Position numbers and translations under genes: made by a program
Notes under the pieces: generated by a model
Databases searched by the model: none
What the model saw: the letters and a program-made list of their open reading frames with translations, nothing else
What the model was told of the DNA's origin: nothing
Shown: positions 8,526 to 17,226 of the stretch, piece by piece
Layout of the letters: each line of letters begins with the position of its first letter
Numbering within the stretch: the first letter of the stretch is position 1
Source of the DNA: Streptomyces sp. CB01580
GTDB taxonomy: Bacteria; Actinomycetota; Actinomycetes; Streptomycetales; Streptomycetaceae
NCBI RefSeq assembly: GCF_001905795.1
Contig: NZ_LIXJ01000024.1
Location: 33,144 to 97,143, forward strand
DNA length: 64,000 bases
Direction: 5' to 3'

Positions 8526-9020
8526 TCAGGACGCGCCTTCGCCGTTTCCGTTCTCGTTCTCGTCGTCGTCGGACTCGGTCAGTACAGGCGAGCCGTGGTG
8601 GGACCAGAGCTTCCAGCCGTCGGGGGTGCGCCAGAACACGTTGGTGGCCACGACGAGCTGGCCGACGAGCGGTCCGAGCGCGTTGCCGTCCTCGGCGGGC
8701 CCGCCGCTGAGGATGTTCTCCGTACAGGTCACCAGGGCCGTGTCGCCGGTCATCGAGACCGAGACGTCGGTCAGGAAGAACTGGATGTACTCGGTGTTGG
8801 CCATGATCAGGGCGTAACTGCGCAGCACCTCGCCGCGACCGCTGAGCACCGGCCAGCCGGGGTGGACGCAGGAGACGGTGAGGTCCTCGCCCGGAAGCCA
8901 CAGTCCGGACAGTTCGTCGAGGTCGCCGCGCTCCATCGCCTCGTAGAAGGCGGTGTTGGCCTGCTCGACGGCCGCGATGTCGGCGGCGGCCTCCGCGTGC
9001 TCGTCGCGCGGCCCGCTCAC
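8526..9020 (-). CDS. NTF2/SnoaL-like protein in the folate operon
   Basis: A 164-residue protein with the nuclear-transport-factor-2/SnoaL cone fold pattern: an N-terminal helix IAAVEQANTAFYEAMERGDL, then DELSGLWLPGEDLTVSCVHPGWPVLSGRGEVL and strands ending DGWKLWSHHGSPV. It ends in an acidic tail. No catalytic role can be read off. Its start overlaps the folP stop by 4 nt (ATGA), so it is co-translated with dihydropteroate synthase, and its neighbours are folP and folB. A pterin-related role is an inference from this context alone. Confidence 0.85.
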   Translation of the reverse strand: MSGPRDEHAEAAADIAAVEQANTAFYEAMERGDLDELSGLWLPGEDLTVSCVHPGWPVLSGRGEVLRSYALIMANTEYIQFFLTDVSVSMTGDTALVTCTENILSGGPAEDGNALGPLVGQLVVATNVFWRTPDGWKLWSHHGSPVLTESDDDENENGNGEGAS

Positions 9021-9874
9021 GCGGCGCCCTCGACGGCGCGGGCGACCCGGACGGCGTCGGCGGTGGCGCGCACCTCGTGGACCCGGACGGCCCAGGCGCC
9101 CGCGTGGGCGGAGAGCGCGGAGATCGCCGCGGTGGCGGCGTCGCGTTCCCGGGCGGGCGGCGGCGCGCCCTCACCGGCCAGCACATGGCCGAGGAAGCGC
9201 TTGCGGGAGGCGGCGACCAGCAGCGGGCGGCCCAGGGCGTGCAGATCGTCGAGGTGGGCGACCAGGGTGAGATCGTGGGCGGCGTCCTTGGCGAAGCCGA
9301 GGCCGGGGTCGATGACGATCCGTTCCGGGTGGACGCCGTCGGCGACCACGGCGTCCATCCGCTCTCGCAACTCCCGGACGACCTCGGCGACGACGTCCTC
9401 GTACACCGCGCGGCTGTTCATCGACTCGCTGAAACCGCGCCAGTGCATGACGACGAACGGCACTCCGGCGTCGGCGACGACCCCGACCATGGCCGGGTCG
9501 GCGAGGCCACCGCTCACGTCGTTGACCAGGACGGCCCCGGCCGCGACGGCCTCCTCGGCGACCCCGGCCCGCATGGTGTCCACGGAGACCGTGACGCCCT
9601 CGGCGGCCAGGCCCCGGACCACCGGGACCACGCGTCGCAGCTCCTCCGACGCGTCCACCCGGCTGGCGCCGGGCCGGGTCGACTCGCCGCCGACGTCGAT
9701 CAGATCGGCGCCCTGCGCAACCAGGTCGAGACCGTGTTTGATCGCGGCCGTGGTGTCGAACCAGCGGCCCCCGTCGGAGAAGGAGTCCGGGGTCACATTG
9801 ACGACACCCATGACCGCACAGCGGTCCCACTCCGGCAGGCCCTGGACCGTGCCTCGTCCACGCAACGTACTCAT
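9017..9874 (-). CDS. folP: Dihydropteroate synthase
   Basis: Condenses hydroxymethyl-dihydropterin pyrophosphate with p-aminobenzoate; the sulfonamide target. It is a 285-residue TIM barrel. The motifs NVTPDSFSDGGRW, DVGGESTRPGA, VNDVSGG and IDPGLGFAK are intact. ATG 9874 is the family start (MSTLRGRG). An AGCGTA complement gives TACGCT on the coding strand ending 6 nt before the ATG, consistent with a leaderless mRNA. It is first in an operon with the NTF2-like gene, then folB and folK. Confidence 0.96.
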   Translation of the reverse strand: MSTLRGRGTVQGLPEWDRCAVMGVVNVTPDSFSDGGRWFDTTAAIKHGLDLVAQGADLIDVGGESTRPGASRVDASEELRRVVPVVRGLAAEGVTVSVDTMRAGVAEEAVAAGAVLVNDVSGGLADPAMVGVVADAGVPFVVMHWRGFSESMNSRAVYEDVVAEVVRELRERMDAVVADGVHPERIVIDPGLGFAKDAAHDLTLVAHLDDLHALGRPLLVAASRKRFLGHVLAGEGAPPPARERDAATAAISALSAHAGAWAVRVHEVRATADAVRVARAVEGAA

Positions 9875-9906
9875 GCGACCAGCGTAGGCCCCGTACGGTG
9901 TGCCGG

Positions 9907-11748
9907 TTACGCGGCGCGGGCGTGCTGCTCGCGGTCCGTGGCCGGAGTGTGGGCGCAGGGGCGGGGCTGGGAGCGGGGGAACCGGCGGGCGAACGGGCGG
10001 GGCAGGGCGAGGTTCACGAAGCCCTCCGCCCGCATGGCGGCCAGGGAGATCCGGGGCAGGTCCCGGGCGGTGCGGTAGACCACGAAGCGGGGCTCCCAGC
10101 GGGGCCGGAACTTGGCGTTGAACTTGTACAGCGACTCGATCTGGAACCAGCGCGAGAGGAAGATCAGCAGCCCGCGCCAGAGCCGCAGCACCGGTCCCGC
10201 GCCCAGCTTCTCGCCGCGGGCGAGGGCGGAGCGGAACATGGCGAAGTTCAGCGAGACCCGGCCGACGGACAGCCGGGGAGCGGCCTGGAGGGCGGCGACG
10301 ATCAGCAGCTCGTTCATGCCGGGATCGGCGGAGCGGTCGCGGCGCATGAGGTCGAGGGACATGCCGTCGTGGCCCCACGGGACGAAGTGGAGCACGGCCT
10401 TCAGGTCGCCGTAGGGGGACTCGGCACCCGGTTCGTCGGCCTTGTGGGCGGTGGCGATGACGCAGTCCCCGTCGGCCGGGTCGCCGATCCGGCCGAGCGC
10501 CATGGAGAAGCCGCGCTCGGTGTCGGTGCCGCGCCAGTCGTCGGCCGCCCGGCGGATGCGGGCCAGTTCGTCCTCGCCGATGTCGCGTGCGCGCCGGACC
10601 CGGGTCTCGTAGCCCAGGCGTTCAATGCGCTTCACCATCTGGCGTACGTTGCGCATCGGGCGCCCGGCGAGCGAGAAATCCGCGACGTCCACCACCGCCT
10701 CGTCGCCGAGTTCCAGCGCGTCGAGCCCGGTCTCGCGGGTCCAGACCTCGCCGCCGGTCTCGCTGCAGCCCATCACGGCGGGGGTCCAGGAGTGGGCCCT
10801 GGCCTCGTCCATGAAGCGTTCGATGGCGCCGGGCCATGCCTCCACGTCGCCGATCGGGTCGCCGCTCGCCAGCATCACCCCGGACACGACCCGGTAGCAG
10901 ACGGCCGCCTTGCCGCTCGGGGAGAAGACGACGGCCTTGTCGCGGCGGAGCGCGAAGTGGCCGAGCGAGTCCCGGCCGCCGTGCTTCTCCAGCAGGGCGC
11001 GCAGTTGGGCCTCGTCGTCCCCGGTGAGGCGCGCGGCCGGGTGTTCGGGACGGAAGGCCAGGTAGATGGTGGTGACGGCGGTCAGCAGGCCGAGGGCGCC
11101 GAGCGAGTACCCCACGGTCCAGGAGGTGTTCCCGCCGTAGTCCACGGGGCCCTCCACACCGAACAGCCCGTACAGCACGTGCTGGAGCCGGTCGGCGATA
11201 CTGGGGCTGCCCACGATCCGCCGGGGATGGGAGCTGACGATGACGAGGCCCAGGCCCATCGAACCCGCACCGAGCACCACGAAGTTGGCCAGTGCCCGCC
11301 AGCGGCTCCTCGGGTCGGGGAGCGCGGAGAATTCACCGCGGTGACGGACCAGCAGCGCGCAGAGGGCCAGCGAGACGAGCATGCCGGTGATCGAGTGCCG
11401 GTAGAGGAACTGCGCCAGCGCCCCGGCCGGCAGCAGGACGACGACGGCCCGCCAGGCCCGCCGCTTGCGCCGCTTGAGGCCGTGGGCGAGGAGCAGCAGC
11501 AGGACGCCCGCGCTCAGGGAGAGAGCGGCGGCGAACGGTCCGAACGCGCCCGGCAGCACCTCGGCGAGCGCATGCATCCGGCTGTGCCGGAAGCGCGGGA
11601 AGACGCCCGCGGCGACGTCGATCAGGCCGACGACGGTGCAGGCGGTACCGATCAGCGTCGGGACGGTCTCGGGGCGCGGGCCCCGTACGAACTTGCGTAC
11701 GGGACTCGGAACCGATCCTGATTTATCCCCATCTAGCGTGACAGACAT
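9907..11748 (-). CDS. DUF2156 aminoacyl-phosphatidylglycerol synthase-like membrane protein
   Basis: A 613-residue protein with an N-terminal membrane region of about six segments (residues roughly 35-245) and a cytoplasmic C-terminal DUF2156 domain with the double GNAT fold of MprF/LysX-type lysyl-PG synthases. These transfer an aminoacyl group from tRNA to phosphatidylglycerol, reducing negative surface charge. Visible blocks include GHFALRRDKAVVFSPSGKAAV, VVSGVMLASGDPIGD, WRGTDTERGFSMALGRI and SLYKFNAKFRPRWEPRF. The lysyl-tRNA-synthetase domain of mycobacterial LysX is absent. The amino acid moved is unknown. It is divergent from the esterase at 11896. Confidence 0.82.
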   Translation of the reverse strand: MSVTLDGDKSGSVPSPVRKFVRGPRPETVPTLIGTACTVVGLIDVAAGVFPRFRHSRMHALAEVLPGAFGPFAAALSLSAGVLLLLLAHGLKRRKRRAWRAVVVLLPAGALAQFLYRHSITGMLVSLALCALLVRHRGEFSALPDPRSRWRALANFVVLGAGSMGLGLVIVSSHPRRIVGSPSIADRLQHVLYGLFGVEGPVDYGGNTSWTVGYSLGALGLLTAVTTIYLAFRPEHPAARLTGDDEAQLRALLEKHGGRDSLGHFALRRDKAVVFSPSGKAAVCYRVVSGVMLASGDPIGDVEAWPGAIERFMDEARAHSWTPAVMGCSETGGEVWTRETGLDALELGDEAVVDVADFSLAGRPMRNVRQMVKRIERLGYETRVRRARDIGEDELARIRRAADDWRGTDTERGFSMALGRIGDPADGDCVIATAHKADEPGAESPYGDLKAVLHFVPWGHDGMSLDLMRRDRSADPGMNELLIVAALQAAPRLSVGRVSLNFAMFRSALARGEKLGAGPVLRLWRGLLIFLSRWFQIESLYKFNAKFRPRWEPRFVVYRTARDLPRISLAAMRAEGFVNLALPRPFARRFPRSQPRPCAHTPATDREQHARAA

Positions 11749-11895
11749 CGCTTCCCGTGGCTCCGCGAGAGATTCCTGAGTTTCCTGAGTCCTTCGTCCG
11801 AGAGCTTTCGGACGATGTGCGAACTGTAGGACGAGGCTTCCGCGCGAAGGGTTTATCCGCGCACCGGAATTTTCCAGACAAGAAAGCTCACCCCC

Positions 11896-13017
11896 ATGGG
11901 TCTTACCAGCACGACGCTTCTGGTCGCGGCCATCGCGCTGGGCGTGGTCTCCTTCGCCGCCACGGTCTGGTTCTGGCCGCGGCTGGCCCGGCAAGGCGTC
12001 TCCGTGGTGTTCGGGCGGGTCGGGCTGTTGCTCGTGACCCAGGTGATGCTGTTCGTCTCGGTCGCCCTGGCGGCCAACAACTCGTTCCTCTTCTACGGTT
12101 CCTGGGCGGATCTGTTCGGCCAGGAGCAGGAACAGGGCGTGGTCACCGACCACGCGGACGGGGCATCGGCCTCCAGGAACATCGTCCGGGTCGGGACGCA
12201 GCACTCGGGGGTGGCGGGCGCGCCGCGCCCCGCCGTGTCCGGGCGGATAGACAAGGTCGTGATCGCGGGCCGGAAGTCGGGGATAGAGAGTTCGGCGTAC
12301 GTGTACCTCCCGCCGGAGTACTTCCGGCCCGAGTTCGCCCGCCGGAAGTTCCCCGCGGTCGTCGTCCTGACGGGTTATCCGGGCGTGTCGGAGAACCTCC
12401 TCAAGGGCCTGAGGTACCCCCAGACGGCACACGCGCGGGTGAAGGCCGGGCGCGCGCAGCCGATGATCCTGGTGATGCTGCGGCCCACGGTGGCGCCGCC
12501 GAGGGACACCGAATGCGTGGACATCAAGGGCGGACCGCAGACGGAGACGTTCTTCGCCGAGGACCTGCCGCGGGCGATCTCGGAGGCCTACCGGGTCGGG
12601 ACCCGGGCCCGCAACTGGGGCATCATGGGCAACTCGACCGGGGGTTACTGCGCGCTGAAGATAGGTCTCCACCACGCGGACCGGTTCGCCGCGAGCGCGG
12701 GACTCTCCGCGTACTACAAGGCGGCCGAGGACCCGACGACCGGCGATCTCTTCCACGGCGACCAGCGGGCGCGCGACCGGGCGAACCTGATGTGGAGTCT
12801 GGACCACCTGCCGCAGCCCGACGCGTCCTTCCTCGTCACGACCTCCAGGCAGGGCGAGGGGAACTACCGGTCCACGCAGAAGTTCATCGCGAAGGTGAAG
12901 GCGCCCGCCCAGGTCTCGTCGATCGTGCTCGACAGCGGCGGCCACAACTTCAACACCTGGCGGCGGGAGATCCCCCCGGCCCTGGACTGGATGAGCAGCC
13001 GGCTCAGCGAGAACTGA
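11896..13017 (+). CDS. Membrane-anchored alpha/beta-hydrolase (esterase D / mycolyltransferase-like)
   Basis: A 373-residue protein with two N-terminal hydrophobic segments (about residues 3-24 and 38-60) and an outside alpha/beta-hydrolase domain of the esterase D type. The nucleophile elbow is GNSTGG in IMGNSTGGYCALKIGLHH. A conserved histidine for the triad is in DSGGHNFNTWRREIP near the end. Substrate is unknown; homologues include corynebacterial mycolyltransferases, but Streptomyces has no mycolic acids. Its last 14 bases overlap the 3' end of the convergent ABC ATPase gene. Confidence 0.83.
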   Translation: MGLTSTTLLVAAIALGVVSFAATVWFWPRLARQGVSVVFGRVGLLLVTQVMLFVSVALAANNSFLFYGSWADLFGQEQEQGVVTDHADGASASRNIVRVGTQHSGVAGAPRPAVSGRIDKVVIAGRKSGIESSAYVYLPPEYFRPEFARRKFPAVVVLTGYPGVSENLLKGLRYPQTAHARVKAGRAQPMILVMLRPTVAPPRDTECVDIKGGPQTETFFAEDLPRAISEAYRVGTRARNWGIMGNSTGGYCALKIGLHHADRFAASAGLSAYYKAAEDPTTGDLFHGDQRARDRANLMWSLDHLPQPDASFLVTTSRQGEGNYRSTQKFIAKVKAPAQVSSIVLDSGGHNFNTWRREIPPALDWMSSRLSEN

Positions 13018-14293
13018 GCGGCCCGGCCAGGCTCTCCACGGACTCGACGGCCACCTCGGCGCGCGGCACGTCCTGGGCGTCGGCGTCGATGGAGCGGCGC
13101 AGCGCCTCGTGGAGCCGTGCCGGGGTGAGCACGCCGAGGAACCGGCCGTTCGCCTCCTCGTCGATGACGGCGATCCAGCCCGCGTCGTGCTGGAGCATGG
13201 TGGCGAACGCCTGCTTGAGCGGGGCGCCGACCGGAAGCCATGCCTCCATCCGCCGGGCGTGGGCGCGGACCGTGCCGCCGGAGGCGGCCGGGGAAGCGGG
13301 GCCGGTTTTCGAACCGGCAGCGGACCGGGGCACGGGGGCGGCTTTTGAACCGGCGGGCCGGGGCGCGGGCCCGGCGGTGTGCGCGGTGGCGGGAGGGCCG
13401 GCCGGGATCCAGCCGTGCAGATTGTCCTCGCCGTCCAGGACGACCGCCCAGCGCGCCCCCTCGGCCCGCAGCCGTTCGGTCGCCCGCTCCAGGGAGTCGT
13501 CGAGATGGACGACGGGAGGCTGGTCGAGGTCGCCCGCCTCGATGGGGGTCACGGAGAGCCGCTTGAGACCGCGGTCGGCGCCGACGAAGTCCGCGACATA
13601 GGGGGTGGCGGGCGCGCCGAGCACGGTCGCCGGGGAGTCGAACTGCTCGATGGCGCCCTGCCCGTAGACGGCGATCCGGTCGCCGAGCCGGACGGCTTCC
13701 TCGATGTCGTGCGTGACGAACAGCACGGTTTTGCGGACCTGCGCCTGGAGTTTCAGGAATTCGTTCTGCAGCCGTTCCCGTACGACCGGGTCGACCGCAC
13801 CGAAAGGCTCGTCCATCAGCAGCACTGGTGGGTCCGCGGCCAGCGCCCTCGCCACTCCCACGCGTTGGCGCTGGCCGCCGGAGAGCTGTTCCGGATAGCG
13901 GTCGCCATAAACGGAAGGGTCGAGCCCGACGAGGTCGAGGAGTTCCGCCGCGCGTGCGCGCGCCTTTCCCCGTTTCCAGCCCAGGAGATGAGGGACCGTC
14001 GTGGTGTTTTCCAGGATCGTACGGTGCGGGAACAGGCCCACCTGCTGGATCACGTACCCGATACGACGGCGCAGCCGGACGGGGTCGATGGCGGATATGT
14101 CGTCACCGTCGAGGAATATCCGGCCCTCGGTCGGTTCGATCAGCCGGTTCACCATCTTCATGGTGGTCGTCTTGCCACAGCCCGACGGTCCGACGAGCGT
14201 GACCAGTTCACCCTCGGCGACCTCGAAGGAAAGGTCGTCGACGGCGGTGGTGCCGTCCGCGTACCGCTTGGTGACGTGCTCGAAACGGATCAT
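13004..14293 (-). CDS. Glycine betaine/choline-type ABC importer ATPase with CBS domains
   Basis: A 429-residue ATPase of the OpuCA/ProV class. Walker A GPSGCGKTT, Q-loop, signature LSGGQRQRVGVARALA and Walker B VLLMDEPFGAVD are present. The C-terminal region has two CBS-like segments, which in this family sense ionic strength or nucleotides. Between them is a low-complexity Ala/Pro/Gly insert of about 60 residues. ATG 14293 gives MIRFEHVTKRYADG, the family start, with GGGGAA upstream; GTG-type extension to 14329 has no homology. It is divergent from the two permeases at 14560 and 15267 that complete the importer. Confidence 0.88.
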   Translation of the reverse strand: MIRFEHVTKRYADGTTAVDDLSFEVAEGELVTLVGPSGCGKTTTMKMVNRLIEPTEGRIFLDGDDISAIDPVRLRRRIGYVIQQVGLFPHRTILENTTTVPHLLGWKRGKARARAAELLDLVGLDPSVYGDRYPEQLSGGQRQRVGVARALAADPPVLLMDEPFGAVDPVVRERLQNEFLKLQAQVRKTVLFVTHDIEEAVRLGDRIAVYGQGAIEQFDSPATVLGAPATPYVADFVGADRGLKRLSVTPIEAGDLDQPPVVHLDDSLERATERLRAEGARWAVVLDGEDNLHGWIPAGPPATAHTAGPAPRPAGSKAAPVPRSAAGSKTGPASPAASGGTVRAHARRMEAWLPVGAPLKQAFATMLQHDAGWIAVIDEEANGRFLGVLTPARLHEALRRSIDADAQDVPRAEVAVESVESLAGPLSSR

Positions 14294-14559
14294 GGTTCCC
14301 CATTGTCGCGGGTGTTGTGTGGAGGTCATGTTGCTGGAATACGACGGTCTCGGCGAGTGTCAGTGGTCGGGGATAGGGTCTCGGAACACCGGCGCTTCGG
14401 TGCGTCGAGTGCTTTGATGCTCCGGTACTGCGGTGCGTCGAGTGCTCCGGTGCTCGGAGTACTTCGGGCACTTCGGTGCTTCGACGTACGGGACGGTCCG
14501 GCGTCGTACGCGGTATCCCGGCGTTTCGGCGCGAGGCGGCAAAAGGGAGGTGGGGGCGG
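14294..14559. other. Divergent control region of the osmolyte importer with direct repeats
   Basis: 266 bp between the ATPase and the permeases. A 16-bp direct repeat, CGGTGCGTCGAGTGCT, lies at 14398-14413 and 14431-14446 (33-bp period), with further partial copies of the GGTGCTTCG type to about 14485. GGGAGG at 14546-14551 is the ribosome-binding site of the first permease. A regulator site is likely but not identified. Confidence 0.45.
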
Positions 14560-15264
14560 ATGGCTGCCGTGCAGAACTGCATGGTGACGAATGACTGGAT
14601 CTGCGGGGAGTATCTCCGTTCCCGCAGCGAGGAGCTGACGGACGCGACGGTCCAGCACATCTGGATCACGGCGGTATCGGTGCTGATCGGGCTGCTCGTG
14701 GCATTTCCGCTGGCGCTGCTCGCCCGCCGCGGTCCTCGTTTCGCCGGTCCGGTCCTCGGCCTGACGACGGTGCTCTACACCGTGCCCTCGCTGGCCATGT
14801 TCTCGCTGCTGCTGCCGTTCTTCGGGCTGTCCGCCGCGCTGGTGGTCACCGGCCTGGTGCTGTATTCGCTGACCATCCTCGTACGGAACATCCTGGCGGG
14901 TCTCGAAGCCGTTCCGCAGGAGGCCAGGGAAGCCGCGAAGGGCATGGGGTACGGGCCGGTCCGGCTGCTCTGGGAGGTCGAACTCCCGCTCGCGATGCCC
15001 GCGGTGATGGCAGGCGTGCGGATCGCCACCGTCTCGACGATCGCCCTGACGACGGTCGGGTCGATCATCGGCAGGGGCGGCCTCGGCAATCTGATCGCGG
15101 ACGCCCTGCCCAGCTTCTTCAAGGCGCAGGTGCTTACCGCCTCGGTCCTGTGCGTGCTGCTCGCGGTCGTCGCCGATCTGCTGCTGCTGGGGCTCCAGCG
15201 CCTGCTGACCCCCTGGACCCGAATACGCGCCACTCCCTCACGCACCACGGCGAAGGCGGTCTGA
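14560..15264 (+). CDS. Glycine betaine/choline-type ABC transporter permease 1
   Basis: A 234-residue permease of the OpuCB/ProW class with about five membrane segments, starting IWITAVSVLIGLLVAFPLAL. The EAA loop that contacts the ATPase reads EAREAAKGMGYGPVRLLWEV, followed by ELPLAMPAVMAGVRI. ATG 14560 is chosen because GGGAGG lies about 9 nt upstream. The second permease starts 2 bp after its stop, so the two are co-translated. Substrate class is inferred from the whole gene set (ATPase with CBS, two permeases, lipoprotein). Confidence 0.87.
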   Translation: MAAVQNCMVTNDWICGEYLRSRSEELTDATVQHIWITAVSVLIGLLVAFPLALLARRGPRFAGPVLGLTTVLYTVPSLAMFSLLLPFFGLSAALVVTGLVLYSLTILVRNILAGLEAVPQEAREAAKGMGYGPVRLLWEVELPLAMPAVMAGVRIATVSTIALTTVGSIIGRGGLGNLIADALPSFFKAQVLTASVLCVLLAVVADLLLLGLQRLLTPWTRIRATPSRTTAKAV

Positions 15265-15266
15265 CC

Positions 15267-15941
15267 ATGGGTGTTCTCGGTCAGGCGTGGGCCTGGCTCA
15301 CCACCGGGGCGAACTGGACGGGGGAGAACGGGGCGGCCCACCGGCTCGTCGAGCACCTCTGGGTCAGCGGGGTCGCGCTCGCCGCCGCCTGCGCGATCGC
15401 GCTGCCGGTCGCGCTGTATCTGGGCCACATCGGGAAGGGGGGTGCGCCGGCCGTCAACCTCTCCAACGTGGGGCGGGCGGTCCCGGTCTTCGCGGTGCTG
15501 GCCCTCTTCATGGTCTCGCCGCTGCGCAACGCCGGGTACGTGCCGACGATCGTCGCGCTGGTGCTGTTCGCCGTGCCACCGCTGCTCACCAACGCCTATG
15601 TGGGGATGGCGGAGGTGGACCGTTCGGTGACCGAGGCGGCGCGGGGCATGGGGATGTCCGGCGGGCAGTTGTTCGTACGGGTCGAGCTCCCGCTGGCCTA
15701 CCCGATGATCATGACCGGGCTGCGCTCGGCGGCGGTCCAGGTGGTCGCCACGGCGACGATCGCGGCGATGGTCGGCCAGGGCGGTCTCGGCCGGATCATC
15801 ACGGCCGGTTTCAACACGTACGACACTGCGCAGGTCGTCGCGGGGGCGGTGCTGGTCGCGTCGCTCGCCCTGCTGGTGGAGGCGGTGCTGGTGGTGCTCG
15901 GACGGGTGCTCTCGCCGCTGCGCCGCCGCGGGACGGCATGA
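15267..15941 (+). CDS. Glycine betaine/choline-type ABC transporter permease 2
   Basis: A 224-residue partner permease of the same class. The EAA loop reads EAARGMGMSGGQLFVRVELP, followed by LAYPMIMTGLRSAAVQVVATAT. About five to six membrane segments are visible. It begins 2 bp after the first permease; the pair forms the transmembrane channel. The binding protein follows 172 bp downstream on the same strand. Confidence 0.87.
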   Translation: MGVLGQAWAWLTTGANWTGENGAAHRLVEHLWVSGVALAAACAIALPVALYLGHIGKGGAPAVNLSNVGRAVPVFAVLALFMVSPLRNAGYVPTIVALVLFAVPPLLTNAYVGMAEVDRSVTEAARGMGMSGGQLFVRVELPLAYPMIMTGLRSAAVQVVATATIAAMVGQGGLGRIITAGFNTYDTAQVVAGAVLVASLALLVEAVLVVLGRVLSPLRRRGTA

Positions 15942-16113
15942 GGGCCCGCATGAGACCCGGCACAAGGGGCCCGCACGAGGGCCGGTGCGAGGGGGCCCGT
16001 CGCCCGTGCCCGGAGCGGGGGAGCGCGCGCCGCCCACCGAGGCGTGCCCCGACCCGGACAGTCCTGATCCATTTCGTACTCGAACAGCCCTGGCGCTGTG
16101 GACGGAGAACACG

Positions 16114-17097
16114 ATGAGCAAGACCTCGCGCATAGCCGGCGCGGTCATCGGCATGGTCGCGCTGGCGGGCTCGCTCGCCGCGTGCGGCGGCGACAGCCTG
16201 GAGAAGAACAAGGACGGCTCGGCGTCCTCCGGCGGATCCGGCGGCGGCGAGAAGGGCCCGCTCGTCGTCGGCGCGGCCTCCTTCACCGAGTCCAAGGTGC
16301 TCGCGGAGCTCTACGCGCAGATCCTGGGCGACGCCGGATACCGCACCTCGGTCACCACCGTGGCCAACCGGGAACTCTACGAACCTTCCCTGGAGAAGGG
16401 CGAGATCGACGTCGTTCCCGAATATGCCGCGACGATCGCGGAATTCCTCAACGCCAAGGCGAACGGCGCGAAGGAGGCCGCGAAGAAGCCGGTGGCCTCG
16501 GGCGACACCGCCGCCACGGTCGCAGCGCTGGAGAAGCTCGCCGCCCCGCGCGGACTGAAGGTGCTCCCGGCCGGCGCGGCCGTTGACCAGAACGCCTTCG
16601 CGGTGACCGAGGAATTCGCCGCCGAACACAAGCTCAAGTCGCTTTCGGATCTCGGCAGATCGAAGGTCGCGGTGAAGATCGCCGCAGGTGACGAGTGCGA
16701 GGTGCGGCCGTTCTGCGCGCCGGGTCTGAAAAAGACGTACGGCATCGATGTCACCGGCATCGACCCCAAGGGAGTCGGCACTCCGCAGTCCAAGCAGGCG
16801 GTCAAGGACGGCAAGGACCAACTGGTCCTCACGACCACCACGGACGCGGTGCTCGACAGCTACGGCCTGGTGTTCCTGGAGGACGACAAGAAGCTCCAGA
16901 ACGCCGACAACGTACTGCCGGTCGTCAATGCGAAGGACGCGGGTTCGCAGGACGTCGCCGACGCGCTCGGCAAGATCACCAAGGCGCTGACCACCGAGGA
17001 TCTCGCGGAACTGAACCGCAAGGTCGACGCGGAGCGCGCAAAGCCCGCCGATGTGGCCAAGGACTATCTGCGGTCGAAGGGTCTCATCCGGAAGTAG
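16114..17097 (+). CDS. Glycine betaine/choline-type substrate-binding lipoprotein
   Basis: A 327-residue lipoprotein that delivers substrate to the two permeases. The signal peptide MSKTSRIAGAVIGMVALAGS ends in the lipobox LAAC, with the lipid-bearing Cys near residue 25. A Ser/Gly linker leads to the OpuAC-type domain, beginning VVGAASFTESKVLAELYAQI and containing VPEYAATIAEFLNA, typical of the family. An internal Cys pair (CEVRPFC) may form a disulfide. ATG 16114 has GGAG about 8 nt upstream. The ligand, betaine, choline or carnitine, cannot be told from sequence. Confidence 0.87.
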   Translation: MSKTSRIAGAVIGMVALAGSLAACGGDSLEKNKDGSASSGGSGGGEKGPLVVGAASFTESKVLAELYAQILGDAGYRTSVTTVANRELYEPSLEKGEIDVVPEYAATIAEFLNAKANGAKEAAKKPVASGDTAATVAALEKLAAPRGLKVLPAGAAVDQNAFAVTEEFAAEHKLKSLSDLGRSKVAVKIAAGDECEVRPFCAPGLKKTYGIDVTGIDPKGVGTPQSKQAVKDGKDQLVLTTTTDAVLDSYGLVFLEDDKKLQNADNVLPVVNAKDAGSQDVADALGKITKALTTEDLAELNRKVDAERAKPADVAKDYLRSKGLIRK

Positions 17098-17226
17098 GGG
17101 CGGAAGCAGGAAGAGGTGGAGAAGCAAGGCGGGATTCGGGACGGGAAGGGGCCGTCAGGTAACCGGCCGGGAACAGATTGCCGGGCGGCCCCCCAAGTTC
17201 CTCCTACACACGGTAAATTTCAGGCC

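Noticed and set aside
9907..12945. A single 1,012-codon frame fusing the DUF2156 protein to upstream sequence
   Set aside because: The upstream 399 codons are antisense to the esterase gene, which has a clear hydrolase fold and its own start; the DUF2156 protein begins at 11748.
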